A stretch of 55,510 nucleotides of DNA from Deltaproteobacteria bacterium. Its GTDB lineage: Bacteria; Desulfobacterota; Binatia; UBA9968. The notes beneath the pieces were generated by a model that had not been told where the DNA came from, did not search any database, and saw nothing but the letters and a program-made list of their open reading frames with translations. This document shows positions 9,528-19,000 of this stretch, piece by piece (position 1 is the first letter of the stretch; each line of letters begins with the position of its first letter). The DNA is taken from NCBI GenBank assembly GCA_016210115.1, contig JACQUW010000049.1:1-55510 (forward strand), written 5' to 3'. A program made the translations under genes and the position numbers.

Positions 9528-10042
9528 GACCTTGAAGGAAGCTTTACGTCTGAAGGTGCATAGACCGTAATCTCTTTAATGGCACCGAACCGTCCGTCCG
9601 CTGAGGCTAAGGCGTCGGCCTCCAGTCGGAGGGCCATTGCGGCGATCAATGAGTCGTTCGTCAACAACCCGAACCGTTCCTGGATCTCAAGAGCTTTGTC
9701 CAGAAGATCGCTCTCATGACAGGGTTCAAACGCCAGGCCGAGAGTCACGAGGGCCTTGATCTTATCTCGATACATGGTCAGCCCTTTGACCACTTCCGGT
9801 TTCGCCGCAAGCTGCCGAGCGGGATTCGTCCCGCGGACGTGTCCGAGCATGATAGCTTCTGTGACCATCAATCGATGCATGGTTTCCTGCCACACGGGCT
9901 GGGGCAATACCCCGGTCACATCGCGTCCTTCAATGCGACGCAGGAGCCGCTGGGCTTGCAGAGAGGCCCCTTGTTCCGCGTAGATCAGAACATTGGTGTC
10001 GAGCACGCAAAGGCTCCCGCTGGGGATATCATCAAGGTTCAT
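9524..10042 (-). CDS. PIN-domain (VapC-like) ribonuclease inside the defence operon
   Basis: 172 residues from an ATG that overlaps the antitoxin stop (ATGA at 10039-10042); the frame continues upstream but overlaps that gene. PIN acidic residues are at LDTNVLIYAE (near residue 17), PVWQET, LLTNDSLIAA and ASADGRF, the standard four-Asp/Glu metal site of VapC ribonucleases. Its own TGA overlaps the methyltransferase ATG (9524-9527). With the ribbon-helix-helix gene before it, this is a type II toxin-antitoxin pair co-transcribed between the PglZ and methylase genes. Whether it acts as a toxin or as a working nuclease of the system cannot be told. Confidence 0.88.
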   Translation of the reverse strand: MNLDDIPSGSLCVLDTNVLIYAEQGASLQAQRLLRRIEGRDVTGVLPQPVWQETMHRLMVTEAIMLGHVRGTNPARQLAAKPEVVKGLTMYRDKIKALVTLGLAFEPCHESDLLDKALEIQERFGLLTNDSLIAAMALRLEADALASADGRFGAIKEITVYAPSDVKLPSRS

Positions 10043-10281
10043 AACTCCCACATATCCTCTTCGAGCACATGGCGAAGCTGGTCCGGCGGGATCTTCATGG
10101 GTCGTTCGCAAAAGAGGTGATACGCCATCTTCCGTTCCTTCGGCGTCGCCGCATCCTTGCGAAGATATTCCACGAGTGCATCCTGGATCAGATCGCTAAG
10201 AGGCCGCCCCTCCTCGGCGGCGCGCCGTTTCGCCAGCCGCATAATGTCTTCTTCAATTAGCGTGCCGATTTTTTGTTTCAT
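10039..10281 (-). CDS. Ribbon-helix-helix antitoxin, partner of the operon's PIN protein
   Basis: 80 residues. The N-terminus KQKIGTLIEEDIMRLAKRRA followed by EEGRPLSDLIQDALVEYL fits a CopG/RHH fold: one strand for DNA binding, then two helices. The C-terminal tail (about 45-80), rich in charged and hydrophobic residues, would wrap the PIN toxin. The ATG lies 29 bases inside the end of pglZ, and the stop overlaps the PIN start by 4 bases. RHH antitoxins usually repress their own operon; here there is no separate promoter, so any autoregulation would act at the main promoter near 13900 (inference). Confidence 0.82.
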   Translation of the reverse strand: MKQKIGTLIEEDIMRLAKRRAAEEGRPLSDLIQDALVEYLRKDAATPKERKMAYHLFCERPMKIPPDQLRHVLEEDMWEL

Positions 10282-11287
10282 GTTGTGTCTCCTTTGGGCC
10301 CAGCACTAACCAGGGTGTTAACATCTCCATGAGACTGAGCCCGCCATGCCGATAGATTGAGTTACTCGGTGATGTCGCTTGCGGGCGGTTGTGGACGCGA
10401 CCAGCTATCACCGCCAGCCGGCGCGCAGGGTCAATCCATAGGCCAGGCCTTTTCTCCGGCAACTCTTCTGCCGAAGAAAACTCGCGGTACCGCCTGCCTT
10501 CAAGAGGCCGATCGACTCCGTTTAATCTCGGCTCACTTAGACCTGGACCTAAGAAGATGTAACCGTGATCACTTGTAACAAGAACCGGGCGTGCCTGCGG
10601 CAGTTTTTGAACCGTGCGTATCCAGACGGTCTGGAGCATGTCCCAGATGGAGTCAAATAATGCTGCTGTGGCCGCAAGCGTATCCATGAACCGCATGTCG
10701 GGAAATCGCATCCATAGCAACACGGTTTCTGTTCCTTCCGGGATTCTGATTTGATCGGTGGGCTGCCTTATCCAATGAGCTTGGATTCCTTGTTCGCGGA
10801 GCTCTCGACGACCGGGAAGATCCGAAGGCGAAATCGGCGGAAGGCCAAGCCCCATCCGCTGGCCTATGAAGATCTCCGTTTCGCTCGGCACGGCGGCGAA
10901 GCCGTAGCTTTGCTCCAATATGGGCCGGCCAGAGGCGGCAGCCAATTCTGCGAGCCGAGGAAGCTCACGGATGGAACACCCATCCAGAATCACGACCGAT
11001 GCGCCGGGGTATTGGTCTAAAAAGGCTCGAATACTGCGATTTGGCGGCGGCGCTGCGGCAAGCTCATCGTAAAGTGACTCGCCCGCTAGGGTCAGCAGCG
11101 TCTCCCGATGATGGACGAGAGTTTCTCCCTGAAGCAGGTATTCGGCCGGCTTCTGCCCGACAGCCCGGTACCGGTCCATCGTCCAAACCTCGGTCATGAG
11201 CCAGTTTATCAGTCGAGGCAGTCGGAATCCGGGCTGAGTCAGCTCATCCAATAGCGCGCGATCAAGTACTGGGCCTTGCACGCTCAT
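10253..11287 (-). CDS. pglZ: PglZ-domain protein (alkaline-phosphatase superfamily)
   Basis: 344 residues from an ATG at 11287 that overlaps the ATPase stop (ATGA). A longer frame back to 11404 lies wholly inside that gene and is rejected. PglZ landmarks: VVILDGCSIRELP (D102 region, first metal ligand), LVTSDHGYIFL (238-242, T-S-D-H-G) and YRHGGLSLMEMLTPWLVL (HGG at 314-316). PglZ is shared by BREX, Pgl and related phage-defence systems and is thought to act as a phosphatase or nuclease-like effector; its exact reaction is unsettled. At 344 aa it is shorter than BREX PglZ (about 800 aa) and holds little beyond the core. Intact. Confidence 0.9.
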   Translation of the reverse strand: MSVQGPVLDRALLDELTQPGFRLPRLINWLMTEVWTMDRYRAVGQKPAEYLLQGETLVHHRETLLTLAGESLYDELAAAPPPNRSIRAFLDQYPGASVVILDGCSIRELPRLAELAAASGRPILEQSYGFAAVPSETEIFIGQRMGLGLPPISPSDLPGRRELREQGIQAHWIRQPTDQIRIPEGTETVLLWMRFPDMRFMDTLAATAALFDSIWDMLQTVWIRTVQKLPQARPVLVTSDHGYIFLGPGLSEPRLNGVDRPLEGRRYREFSSAEELPEKRPGLWIDPARRLAVIAGRVHNRPQATSPSNSIYRHGGLSLMEMLTPWLVLGPKETQHETKNRHAN

Positions 11288-13890
11288 GCGTCTTCGTCTC
11301 GCTTCCGCACGACCTGAAGCCGCGCCGAGTAGTTGCCCTGCGGCAATTGAGGCAACTGCTCGCATTTGGCTTCGACTTCCGCTTTCGTCATCGGTCCGGG
11401 ACATATCAGCTCGATTTGCACGTCGAGACTGCCTCGTCCGCTAATGCCTCCTCGCACACCAGAACTAAAACCCGATAGATCGACGTCCTGCGCATTTGCC
11501 AGGATTCGGAAGCTCACCTGTTGGATCCCCGCACTACCGACATCGACAAGTCGCGCGGCGATCTGTTGTCGCAAATCTCCCGGAGAGCGAGAGAACGGGG
11601 TTGCCAACTCATCGGTATCAACTCCAGGCGGTACTGCCGTTATCGGCGGCGCAGAGACTTCGGAAGTGCCGCCGCTCGGCTGCTCGGAAGGAATCGGCAA
11701 CGGTCTCTGCACAGCCGGTGGAATACTGGCTTGAGGCCAAGGGGCACTGAGAACGGCCGCGTCCAACTCCGATGGCGTCAAGGCTACATATTCGCCGCAG
11801 AAGCTACGGCCTCGCGGTCCAAGCAAGCCCAGTGGGCGCGCATCTCTATCTTCGACAAGTAGCAGGATCGCGCCTGAGATCATGTCTTCTTTAAGTGGAA
11901 CTGGGAAGCCGAGCGTGGTCCTATAGAGTCGATCCACTTGCTCGACGGGCTGTCCGATCAAGCCAGGCAGCCGGTCCCTCAGGTGCTCCACGAAATAGGT
12001 TTGGGGATAAACTTGGGTGCGGAGGAAAGTTACAACGTCCTCACGGGTAGAGGCCTGCCCAAGTGGTTCAATCTCGAATGCCGTCCCCTCCGCTGTCTCA
12101 TCCCAGCGTTCGACTCTAATGTAAACCAGTCCTCCTTGCTTAAGTGTGTCGAGAACGAGCTTCCGTTCACGAGCGGCGATCTTTTCGTAACGGTCCCTCC
12201 GCTCAGCCGTCCGAGCTGTCCCGGCCAGGCCCGTGGCGGCTGCACACCGTCTCGCGGCAGATAATAAGTCCGAGTTGATCATGTGGTTCGCCTGGTCTTC
12301 GCGTGGCTCCAGTAACAGAATCTGATTGCGATATTCAGTCCCATGATAAAGATTGTGCCGTTCTGGATTCGAGAGCCGGCGCGGCGCAAGAACAAACCGA
12401 GGGGCTCTTTTCATACCGCTTAGAGCGGCGCGCGTCATCTCGAAATCGGTATGAATTACGGCTTGCTGTGATTCCTTGAATAACTCCGTTAGCCAAAGCC
12501 TGCCGATCTCCTGTCGCGCGGCTTCATCACTCCCTGACCGAAGCGCCTCCAGTTCCACCTTTGCTTCTTCGTTTTCCTCGATGTCGAAATAAAACCGGTC
12601 CTCTTCCTTGTGAAAATAAGAACCGTACCGGCGAAATGCCTCAAGCGTGGCTTCGAACTGGTTCGGATCGCATCCGGGCTCCGCAACGTGATGGATTAGC
12701 TCCTCCTTGGAGAGTCCCCGGGCTCGCCCTGGCACCAGGCTCGCCAGCAAAGTGGCCGAGGCAATTGCTTCGGCGTATGGTTGTCTGCTCAGATCACGGA
12801 GATTGCCGGCCGCGCAAGAAATGGTGGTGCCTGCCGGATCGAGATCCTGGAGGCGATCGGCGCAGGCAGAATCAGTCAACTTGCAGTGCGCCGCGGTGAG
12901 CAATCTGGATTCTGGTCCTGATGCATCGAGCATTGCGCCGAGAAGCCCAAGCGCTCCTCGGGTGCCCTGAAAAGCTTCGCCTCCGCCCATTCGCTCGAAG
13001 ATCAGATCGATGAGCTCGGGCAAAAAGGGAAAAGAAGATTTCAGACGCGCGAGGTAGTCATCAGTGACCTGTAAGCCCATCCGCCGCCATGTATTGAGGT
13101 ACGATTGAGTAAGATCTTCGGCGGCTTTCCGGTCGTAGGAATCAGCGTTGGAAAACAATCGGTGCCGGACAATGGCGGCGCGTTCCTCTGCTTTTCGAAA
13201 TCGAAGTTCTAATCGCTGGATTCGCTTTAAAGTGATACCGGGTTCCACCGCCCCGCTGTAGATAGCTGCGACCAGGGTGACATTAGGGCTGCGATTGGAT
13301 TCTTCTGAAATCATCTGAAGAAAACTCAGGTTTTGACTTCGCCGACCGCTGTCGAGAATGTTGGTGATTCCTCGTTCAAGTTCATCAAAGATCAGGACAA
13401 CGTGCCGGTCCTGAACCGCCGTGCGGAACTCTCCGAGGGACGGAGCGTGGTTCTCGGCCCACGTTACGCCAAGTTTCTGGCCTAGATATGTCCAAAGGGA
13501 ATCAAAGGGCAGGTACTGATCGGTGAATTTTTCCACGACCACAATAACGTCTTTGGGCGGACTCCACGAATATCCGTGCGATTCCATCCACGGCTTCGCC
13601 ACATCCGGATTTATAAAAACATGGTAGATAACGAGCAGGTCGTGTGACTTGCCTTGACCCTTCACGCCTTCTGCTAAAATGACCCCCGGCGAGTCGCCGC
13701 TGCCAAGCTGATTTCGATCGAACCTCCGGCTGAGTGACCTAAGCACTGCGTGAAGGTCTTCAGTTGGATAGGTGAGATTTAGAAACTGAGATGGATCGCG
13801 CTCAATACAAGTTTTGGGACCCGATCTCAATCTCTCAAGATCAACAAAACTGTCAATCTTGCTGGCCGAGGAGTATCGTTTCTTAAGCAT
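11284..13890 (-). CDS. DUF499/BrxC-like P-loop ATPase, first gene of the defence operon
   Basis: 868 residues. After a short basic start, FLNLTYPTEDLHAVLRSL leads to Walker A GVKGQGKS (75-82) and Walker B VVLIFDELE (about 164-172). Then comes a helical AAA-lid region with FPFLPELIDLIFERM and FQGTRGALGLLGAML, typical of DUF499 and BrxC/PglY ATPases. A middle alpha/beta region and a Pro/Ser-rich linker (about 740-775) precede a C-terminal domain ending in YSARLQVVRK. These large ATPases are core parts of BREX and DUF499-DUF1156 defence clusters. The start is supported by a strong promoter whose expected transcription start falls at the ATG; no Shine-Dalgarno is present, so a leaderless mRNA is inferred. 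Confidence 0.88.
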   Translation of the reverse strand: MLKKRYSSASKIDSFVDLERLRSGPKTCIERDPSQFLNLTYPTEDLHAVLRSLSRRFDRNQLGSGDSPGVILAEGVKGQGKSHDLLVIYHVFINPDVAKPWMESHGYSWSPPKDVIVVVEKFTDQYLPFDSLWTYLGQKLGVTWAENHAPSLGEFRTAVQDRHVVLIFDELERGITNILDSGRRSQNLSFLQMISEESNRSPNVTLVAAIYSGAVEPGITLKRIQRLELRFRKAEERAAIVRHRLFSNADSYDRKAAEDLTQSYLNTWRRMGLQVTDDYLARLKSSFPFLPELIDLIFERMGGGEAFQGTRGALGLLGAMLDASGPESRLLTAAHCKLTDSACADRLQDLDPAGTTISCAAGNLRDLSRQPYAEAIASATLLASLVPGRARGLSKEELIHHVAEPGCDPNQFEATLEAFRRYGSYFHKEEDRFYFDIEENEEAKVELEALRSGSDEAARQEIGRLWLTELFKESQQAVIHTDFEMTRAALSGMKRAPRFVLAPRRLSNPERHNLYHGTEYRNQILLLEPREDQANHMINSDLLSAARRCAAATGLAGTARTAERRDRYEKIAARERKLVLDTLKQGGLVYIRVERWDETAEGTAFEIEPLGQASTREDVVTFLRTQVYPQTYFVEHLRDRLPGLIGQPVEQVDRLYRTTLGFPVPLKEDMISGAILLLVEDRDARPLGLLGPRGRSFCGEYVALTPSELDAAVLSAPWPQASIPPAVQRPLPIPSEQPSGGTSEVSAPPITAVPPGVDTDELATPFSRSPGDLRQQIAARLVDVGSAGIQQVSFRILANAQDVDLSGFSSGVRGGISGRGSLDVQIELICPGPMTKAEVEAKCEQLPQLPQGNYSARLQVVRKRDEDA

Positions 13891-13896
13891 GGAGCA

Positions 13897-13925
13897 AGAA
13901 TACAGAAGAATTCAAGACATGTCAA
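13897..13925 (-). promoter_or_regulatory. Sigma70-type promoter of the defence operon with overlapping palindrome
   Basis: On the minus strand TTGACA (13925-13920), a 17-base spacer and TATTCT (13902-13897) form a near-consensus promoter. The expected start, about 7 bases downstream, is base 13890, the A of the first ATG. An 8-bp perfect palindrome GACATGTC (13916-13923), flanked by TTC-AA and AA-GAA, covers the -35 edge and could be a repressor site. Confidence 0.7.
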
Positions 13926-14166
13926 GAATATTTCTTATTTCTGATCACATCCGATCTTTTTTCGCGAGAACCCGGCATCAAGCGTATCCCTTTTTTCCTG
14001 CCGCGGGGGGAACGTAGTCTGACACCCCCTGCGGGCCGAGAGTAAGATTGTCGCTTTGCATTTTCCACCACATTCCTTCCACAAACTCGAGCGATCTTCC
14101 CCGGCACCGGCAACGTGTGCTACGTTCTCGCATAGAGCGTAGCGGCTGCGAGCAAGGAGGAATCTC

Positions 14167-15162
14167 ATGTCCAACACAGGCTGGAATCTCTTTCGCCTTA
14201 TTCTCGGAATTACATTTCTCACATTCAGTACGGCCCGCGCCGCCGACAGGATCAATACCTCATTTATCTCCGCCACCCCTACTGCGTCCGCGCCGATTTG
14301 GATGGCGAAAGATGCGGGCATTTTTGAGAAATATGGTTTCGATGCGACTGTGATTTTCATTTCCGGAAGCATCCGCGGAATCCAGGCGATTCTCGCCGGC
14401 GATATTCCGATTGGGGAAGGCGCAGGCCCAGGCCTGGTATCGGCGCGGCTGGCGGGCGGCGACGTTGTTGCGGTCGCAGGCACGATCAATGTCCTCCCTT
14501 ACTATCTGGTTGCGCACCCAAGCATTAAGAGACCCGAAGATTTGAGGGGTAAAATTGGCGGCAATCACATCGCCGGCACAACGGCGGAATACGCGTTGCG
14601 CATGAGCCTCAAGAGATTGGGCATTGATCCTCTGAGAGACGTACAGTTGCGGGTCATCGGCGGCACGATCGAGCGCATGGCGGCATTGCAAAAAGGGCTC
14701 GTCCAGTTCACCGTGGTGACGCAAGCGGGCAAAGCAATCGCGGAAAAAGCCGGCTTCCCCACGGTCGTTGACATGATTGCGCTGGGAATCCCATTCCCAC
14801 AAAACGGCATATACACGACGGGAAAAATGGTCCGGGAACGCCCGGATCTTGTCCAGCGCTACACGAAGGCTTATGTTGAAGCGATTCACTACTATAAAAC
14901 CCACAAAGAAGAAGCGCTGAGAATCTTAAGAAAATATTCCCGGGTCGAGGATCGGGGAGTATTGGAAGACTCTTGGGAATGGCACAGGCGCTATTTCCCC
15001 AACGCGCCCTATCCCCCCGTCGAGGGCTATCAACTGCTGCTGCAGGATGTGGCGGCGAGTAACCCCAAGGCAGCGAAGGCCAACGCCAGGGAGATGGTGG
15101 ATATGCGCTTCATCAAGGAATTGGAAGATTCGGGCTTCGTCAAAGCTCTATACGGGAAGTGA
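14167..15162 (+). CDS. NMT1/SsuA-type ABC substrate-binding protein, orphan
   Basis: 331 residues with a cleavable signal peptide (about residues 9-26, ending TARA-AD). The periplasmic fold shows the classic NMT1/THI5-like phrases: APIWMAKDAGIFEKYGFDA, then the hinge YYLVAHPSIKRPEDLRGK and QYTKAY-like helices near the C-terminus. This family binds sulfonates, nitrate/cyanate, thiamine precursors or aromatic acids, and the ligand cannot be read from sequence. An AAGGAGG site 6 bases before the ATG fixes the start. No permease or ATPase neighbours it; it sits alone between the defence operon and VapBC. Confidence 0.88.
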   Translation: MSNTGWNLFRLILGITFLTFSTARAADRINTSFISATPTASAPIWMAKDAGIFEKYGFDATVIFISGSIRGIQAILAGDIPIGEGAGPGLVSARLAGGDVVAVAGTINVLPYYLVAHPSIKRPEDLRGKIGGNHIAGTTAEYALRMSLKRLGIDPLRDVQLRVIGGTIERMAALQKGLVQFTVVTQAGKAIAEKAGFPTVVDMIALGIPFPQNGIYTTGKMVRERPDLVQRYTKAYVEAIHYYKTHKEEALRILRKYSRVEDRGVLEDSWEWHRRYFPNAPYPPVEGYQLLLQDVAASNPKAAKANAREMVDMRFIKELEDSGFVKALYGK

Positions 15163-15222
15163 TGTGTACCCTGATTACGCTTGTTGTTTCTTGCCTCATT
15201 TCGATGCCAAGGCTAAAGAATT

Positions 15223-15624
15223 CTAGACCAGAGGCACACGCAGAAAATGGGCCAAGTCTATCTGGCGCGCATCCCTGGTAAGGAGAGAACAATTGGTTGC
15301 CCTGGCCATAGAAACGATCAACGTATCTACACTCGGGATGGTCACGCCCCTCCGTCTCATCTGGCTATGAAACTCGGCCGCTTGGAGGTGAAGCGGGTAG
15401 TCGGGTGGGGAAAGCTGATGAAAATTTTCGAGGTCGCTCCGGGCAAGCGCAAATTCTTCGGGACGGACCAGCCCCTGCAAGTATTCTTGGACAATGATAG
15501 GCGCCGTAGCAGGAGGCGGGCCTTCTTCGAGGAAACGGTCCAGGATTTGACACTCGCGATTTTCAATACCGCCGAAGTAGTCAATAAGAACGCCGGTGTC
15601 TACGAGGGGACCGAACCAGGCCAT
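15223..15624 (-). CDS. vapC: VapC-type PIN-domain ribonuclease toxin
   Basis: 133 residues, the usual VapC size. The PIN metal site is visible as VDTGVLIDYF (D9, D15), an acidic IVQEYLQGL, SVDTLIVSMA and LLTRDARQIDL. VapC toxins cut tRNA or rRNA; the target is unknown here. The ATG (15624) lies 44 bases inside the antitoxin gene, which couples their translation. The pair is transcribed leftwards and converges with the binding protein at 14167. Confidence 0.93.
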   Translation of the reverse strand: MAWFGPLVDTGVLIDYFGGIENRECQILDRFLEEGPPPATAPIIVQEYLQGLVRPEEFALARSDLENFHQLSPPDYPLHLQAAEFHSQMRRRGVTIPSVDTLIVSMARATNCSLLTRDARQIDLAHFLRVPLV

Positions 15625-15823
15625 GGGTCTCTTCCTCCCGCATCTTCTCTAAGTTCCCTTCCCAGTGGAATTGACCTCTATGCTCCCTGACTTTTCTGAG
15701 GCGTGCTAAACGAATGAGTTGTCGTAGCCCAAGATGGACAACCTCCTTCTTTGTTTTGGCCTTTGTCAGCCGCATCGCCTCAGCGAGCAGAGCCTCGTCC
15801 AGGTCGATGTTCGTGTGAGCCAT
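15581..15823 (-). CDS. vapB: VapB-type antitoxin
   Basis: 80 residues from the ATG at 15823, preceded by GGAGGAG 5 bases away; an in-frame extension to 15931 crosses the promoter and is rejected. The sequence AHTNIDLDEALLAEAMRLTK with AKTKKEVVHLGLRQLI is the standard VapB ribbon-helix-helix DNA-binding and dimerisation unit. The charged C-terminal tail binds VapC. An 11-bp inverted repeat over the promoter 22 bases upstream is the likely autorepression site. Confidence 0.92.
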   Translation of the reverse strand: MAHTNIDLDEALLAEAMRLTKAKTKKEVVHLGLRQLIRLARLRKVREHRGQFHWEGNLEKMREEETHGLVRSPRRHRRSY

Positions 15824-15844
15824 GATTTCTCCTCCGCAATATAC

Positions 15845-15882
15845 CAATGCACATATCTTAGACATTTTATGTGCATTGTCAA
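15845..15882 (-). promoter_or_regulatory. VapBC promoter and operator palindrome
   Basis: CAATGCACATA (15845-15855) and its exact complement TATGTGCATTG (15868-15878) are 12 bases apart. On the minus strand TTGACA (15882-15877) and TAAGAT (15860-15855), 16 bases apart, overlap both arms. Repressor binding to the palindrome would block polymerase, as expected for a VapB-VapC autoregulated operon. Confidence 0.75.
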
Positions 15883-16017
15883 TGAAGGCCCCCCGCCGAG
15901 AAAAGCTTCCACGACCGGCAATTGTTGACAACCGCAGGCAAACGCGAAAAGATCTTGCTCGCCAGCAGTGACGGCCTTACGGCCCACGCAAACGCAGAGC
16001 GGCCAACGTGAGGGGTC

Positions 16018-19000
16018 ATGGAGCCAAATTCCATCTTGCCTATCAGAAAATTTAAGGTGCGCGGAACAGTCGTCAAATCGGTCGAGCTGACGATTTTGGC
16101 GCTGCTTGTTCTGGCATTCGATACAGCAACCGTCTCTGCCAAATCCGTCAAAGCTACTCGGAATCGTGTTAGTGAGGGCTACGGAAAGCTTCCGCTTCAT
16201 TTCGAAGCGAATAGAGGCCAGACCGATGGTCAGGTCAGATTCCTCTCCCGTGATCGGGGCCAGACATTATATCTGACACGGGCGGAGGCTGTCTTAACCC
16301 TGCCTTCCGGCCGAACGCGAAAAACGGCTTCGCTGTGGATAAAGCTTCTCGAAGCAAATCCCGAGGTGCGCGTGATCGGCTCCCGGGAGCTTCCCGGAAA
16401 GAGCAACTACTTTATCGGCAGCGAGCCGTCGAAGTGGCGCACCAACGTCCCGCAGTATGCCGCCGTTAAGTATGAGGGCGTTTATCCCGGCATCGACCTG
16501 GTTTTTTACCACAACGAGCGCGAACTGGAATTCGATTTTGTTATCGGTCCGGGTGGGGATCCGGGTGCCATCAAACTTGCCGTCGAAGGGGCGAGCGAGA
16601 TGGAGCTTGAAAGTACGGGGAATCTCCTTCTGCTCATTTCGGGTGAGGCCGTAAGGCTGCGCAAGCCTGTTATCTACCAGGAATTGGACGGCGTCAGAAA
16701 GGAAATGGCCGGCAGCTATCGACTGAGTCCCCAATCCAGAATCGACGATCCGCAATCGGCAATCGTCGGGTTCCAGGTCGCCGCCTACGATACCGGAAGA
16801 CCCTTAATCATCGATCCTGTCCTGGAATACTCGACCTACCTGGGCGGGAACAGCGTGGATGCAGGGACCGGGCTCGCAGTTGATTCGGAAGGCAACGCCT
16901 ATGTGACCGGTCAAACCCTGTCGTCGGACTTTCCCTCGACGCCGGAGAGCTTCAATAGCGGCTTAACAGACCTCTTCGTAGCGAAGTTAAACTCCGATGG
17001 ATCGGCGCTTTTGTATGCGACTTACCTGGGCGGCACCAGCGGTGAGGTTCCGGGACGGAGCATTGCGGTGGATTCCGAGGGCAACGCCTATGTGACCGGA
17101 AGAACTCTGTCAACCGACTTTCCCACCACTCCGGGTGTGTTCAACGCGCTCCCTGGCTGCCGCTTCACCCATTGTTTCGGTGATGTCTTTGTAACCAAAC
17201 TAAACGCCACAGGCTCGGAGATCCTCTACTCTACTTATCTCGGCGATGGTGAAGGGGCGGCAATCGCTGTAAACCCTGCCGACGGCAATGCGTACATAAC
17301 GGGCACAACTCAGGGTGATTGGCCGATCACCGACGGCGCTTTGCAGAGCGTGATCGGGGGCCCCGCTTTCTGTGCGATCAGTCCCTGCGCTAAAGAGGCA
17401 TTTGTCTCCAGGCTGAATGCGGAGGGTTCTGCGCTTGTCTACTCCACTTTCCTGGGCGGCGGCGGTCAGGACCAGGGCACCGGTATCGCTGTGGATGGCG
17501 CCGGGAATGCTTATGTGACCGGCTTTACCGGTTCAAGTGATTTTCCGCTCGCCGGGGCGCTGCAGTCGAACCCCGGAGGCAGTCAAGACGCGTTCGTGGC
17601 AAAGCTTAATCCCGGCGGCTCCGGGCTTGTCTATTCCACATATCTCGGGGGCAGCGCCTTCGACCAGGGAAACGGCATCGCTGTGGATGCTTCTGGCAAT
17701 GCTTACGTCGCCGGGACTACCCGTTCGGCAAATTTTCCAACAGAGAACCCGATACAATCTTCTCTGGGCGGCAACGCCGATGTGATACTAGCGAAGCTCA
17801 ATGCCGCAGGCTCCGCGTTGGATTACTCCACTTACCTGGGCGGTAGCGGCGAAGATTTCGGTAATGGCATTGCCTTAGACGCTTCAGGCAATGCTTATGT
17901 TACCGGCAGCACCGGTTCGTCTGACTTCCCCGTACTCAGGCCTTTTCAGGAAGCCCTGCACGGTGGCGGCTTCCTTGGCAGTGACGCCTTTGTCGCAAAA
18001 ATCAACCCGCTGGGCTCCGCTCTTGCTTACTCGTCTTACCTGGGCGGGAGAGGCGACGATGGAGGTGCCGGCATCGCCGTTGACGCTCAGGGGAATGCGT
18101 ATGTAACCGGGTCCACTTCTTCAGACGATTTTCCGGCAACCGTCGGGGTGTTTCAGAGCGCGTTTAACTGCCCGCTTCCGGCCGGTCCATGTCTCGGCGA
18201 TGCTTTCGTAAGCAAAATTGCCGGTTCGCCGCCGGTCGCGGACGCCGGGGCTGATCGGCAGATCATTGTACAGCAGGGTTTGCCGGTGATGCTGGACGGC
18301 ACCAAGAGCAGCGACCCGGATGGCGATTCCTTGAGTTTCCAATGGACGCAGATCTCTGGACCGCCAGTCGAGCTGGCGGCCGGCGACACCGCCACTCCCA
18401 CTTTTGCCGCGCCTGACGTGGGAAGCGATGGGGCGACATTGGTTTTTGAGCTGGTCGTAAGCGACGGAATTCTTAACAGCGCGCCGGATACAGTGACGAT
18501 CGCAGTGATCAATCCCGGGGACGCGGCTTGCGCTGCGGCGAGCGAAATTCAAGCTCTCATCAACAATCCGGGAACGCCGGCCAAGACTGTGAAATCGCTT
18601 CAGACCGCTTTGACGAGCGCCAATAGGGCTTGTGCCCTGCTAGGCAATCCAGACTTCCTTGGGGCCTTCAATGAGATAAAAAAAGCGGTCTCTTCGCTCG
18701 AGAGCGCGGCCAAAGCCGGGGCGAATGTGGCCTCAATTATCGGCGACCTGACAGATTTCGTGCGGCTTGTCACGAGCATAAAAATCGGCGAGGCGGTTTC
18801 GAAAGTATGCGCATCAGAAAAGAACGTGCGAAGCGCGCAAAAGAACTTTAATCTGGGGCTCACGGCCAGCAAAGCCAGTCTGGCCATCACCCGCTTTATT
18901 ACAGCCTTAAAGAACGCGGTAACGGGAATTTCAGCGCGGGTGGACGTCACGGGAAGCTGGGCCGGCACGCTGAAAGGCAAGCAAGGCCGTCAATCGGCCA

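Noticed and set aside
10253..11404. PglZ start at 11404
   Set aside because: The 39 extra codons lie inside the ATPase gene; the ATG at 11287 overlaps its stop as ATGA, the pattern used throughout the operon.
3118..13890. Classification as canonical DISARM or BREX
   Set aside because: SNF2 helicase and methylase recall DISARM, PglZ and the ATPase recall BREX, but the defining partners (DrmA, DrmB, DrmC; PglX, BrxL) are absent. Reported as related, not identical.
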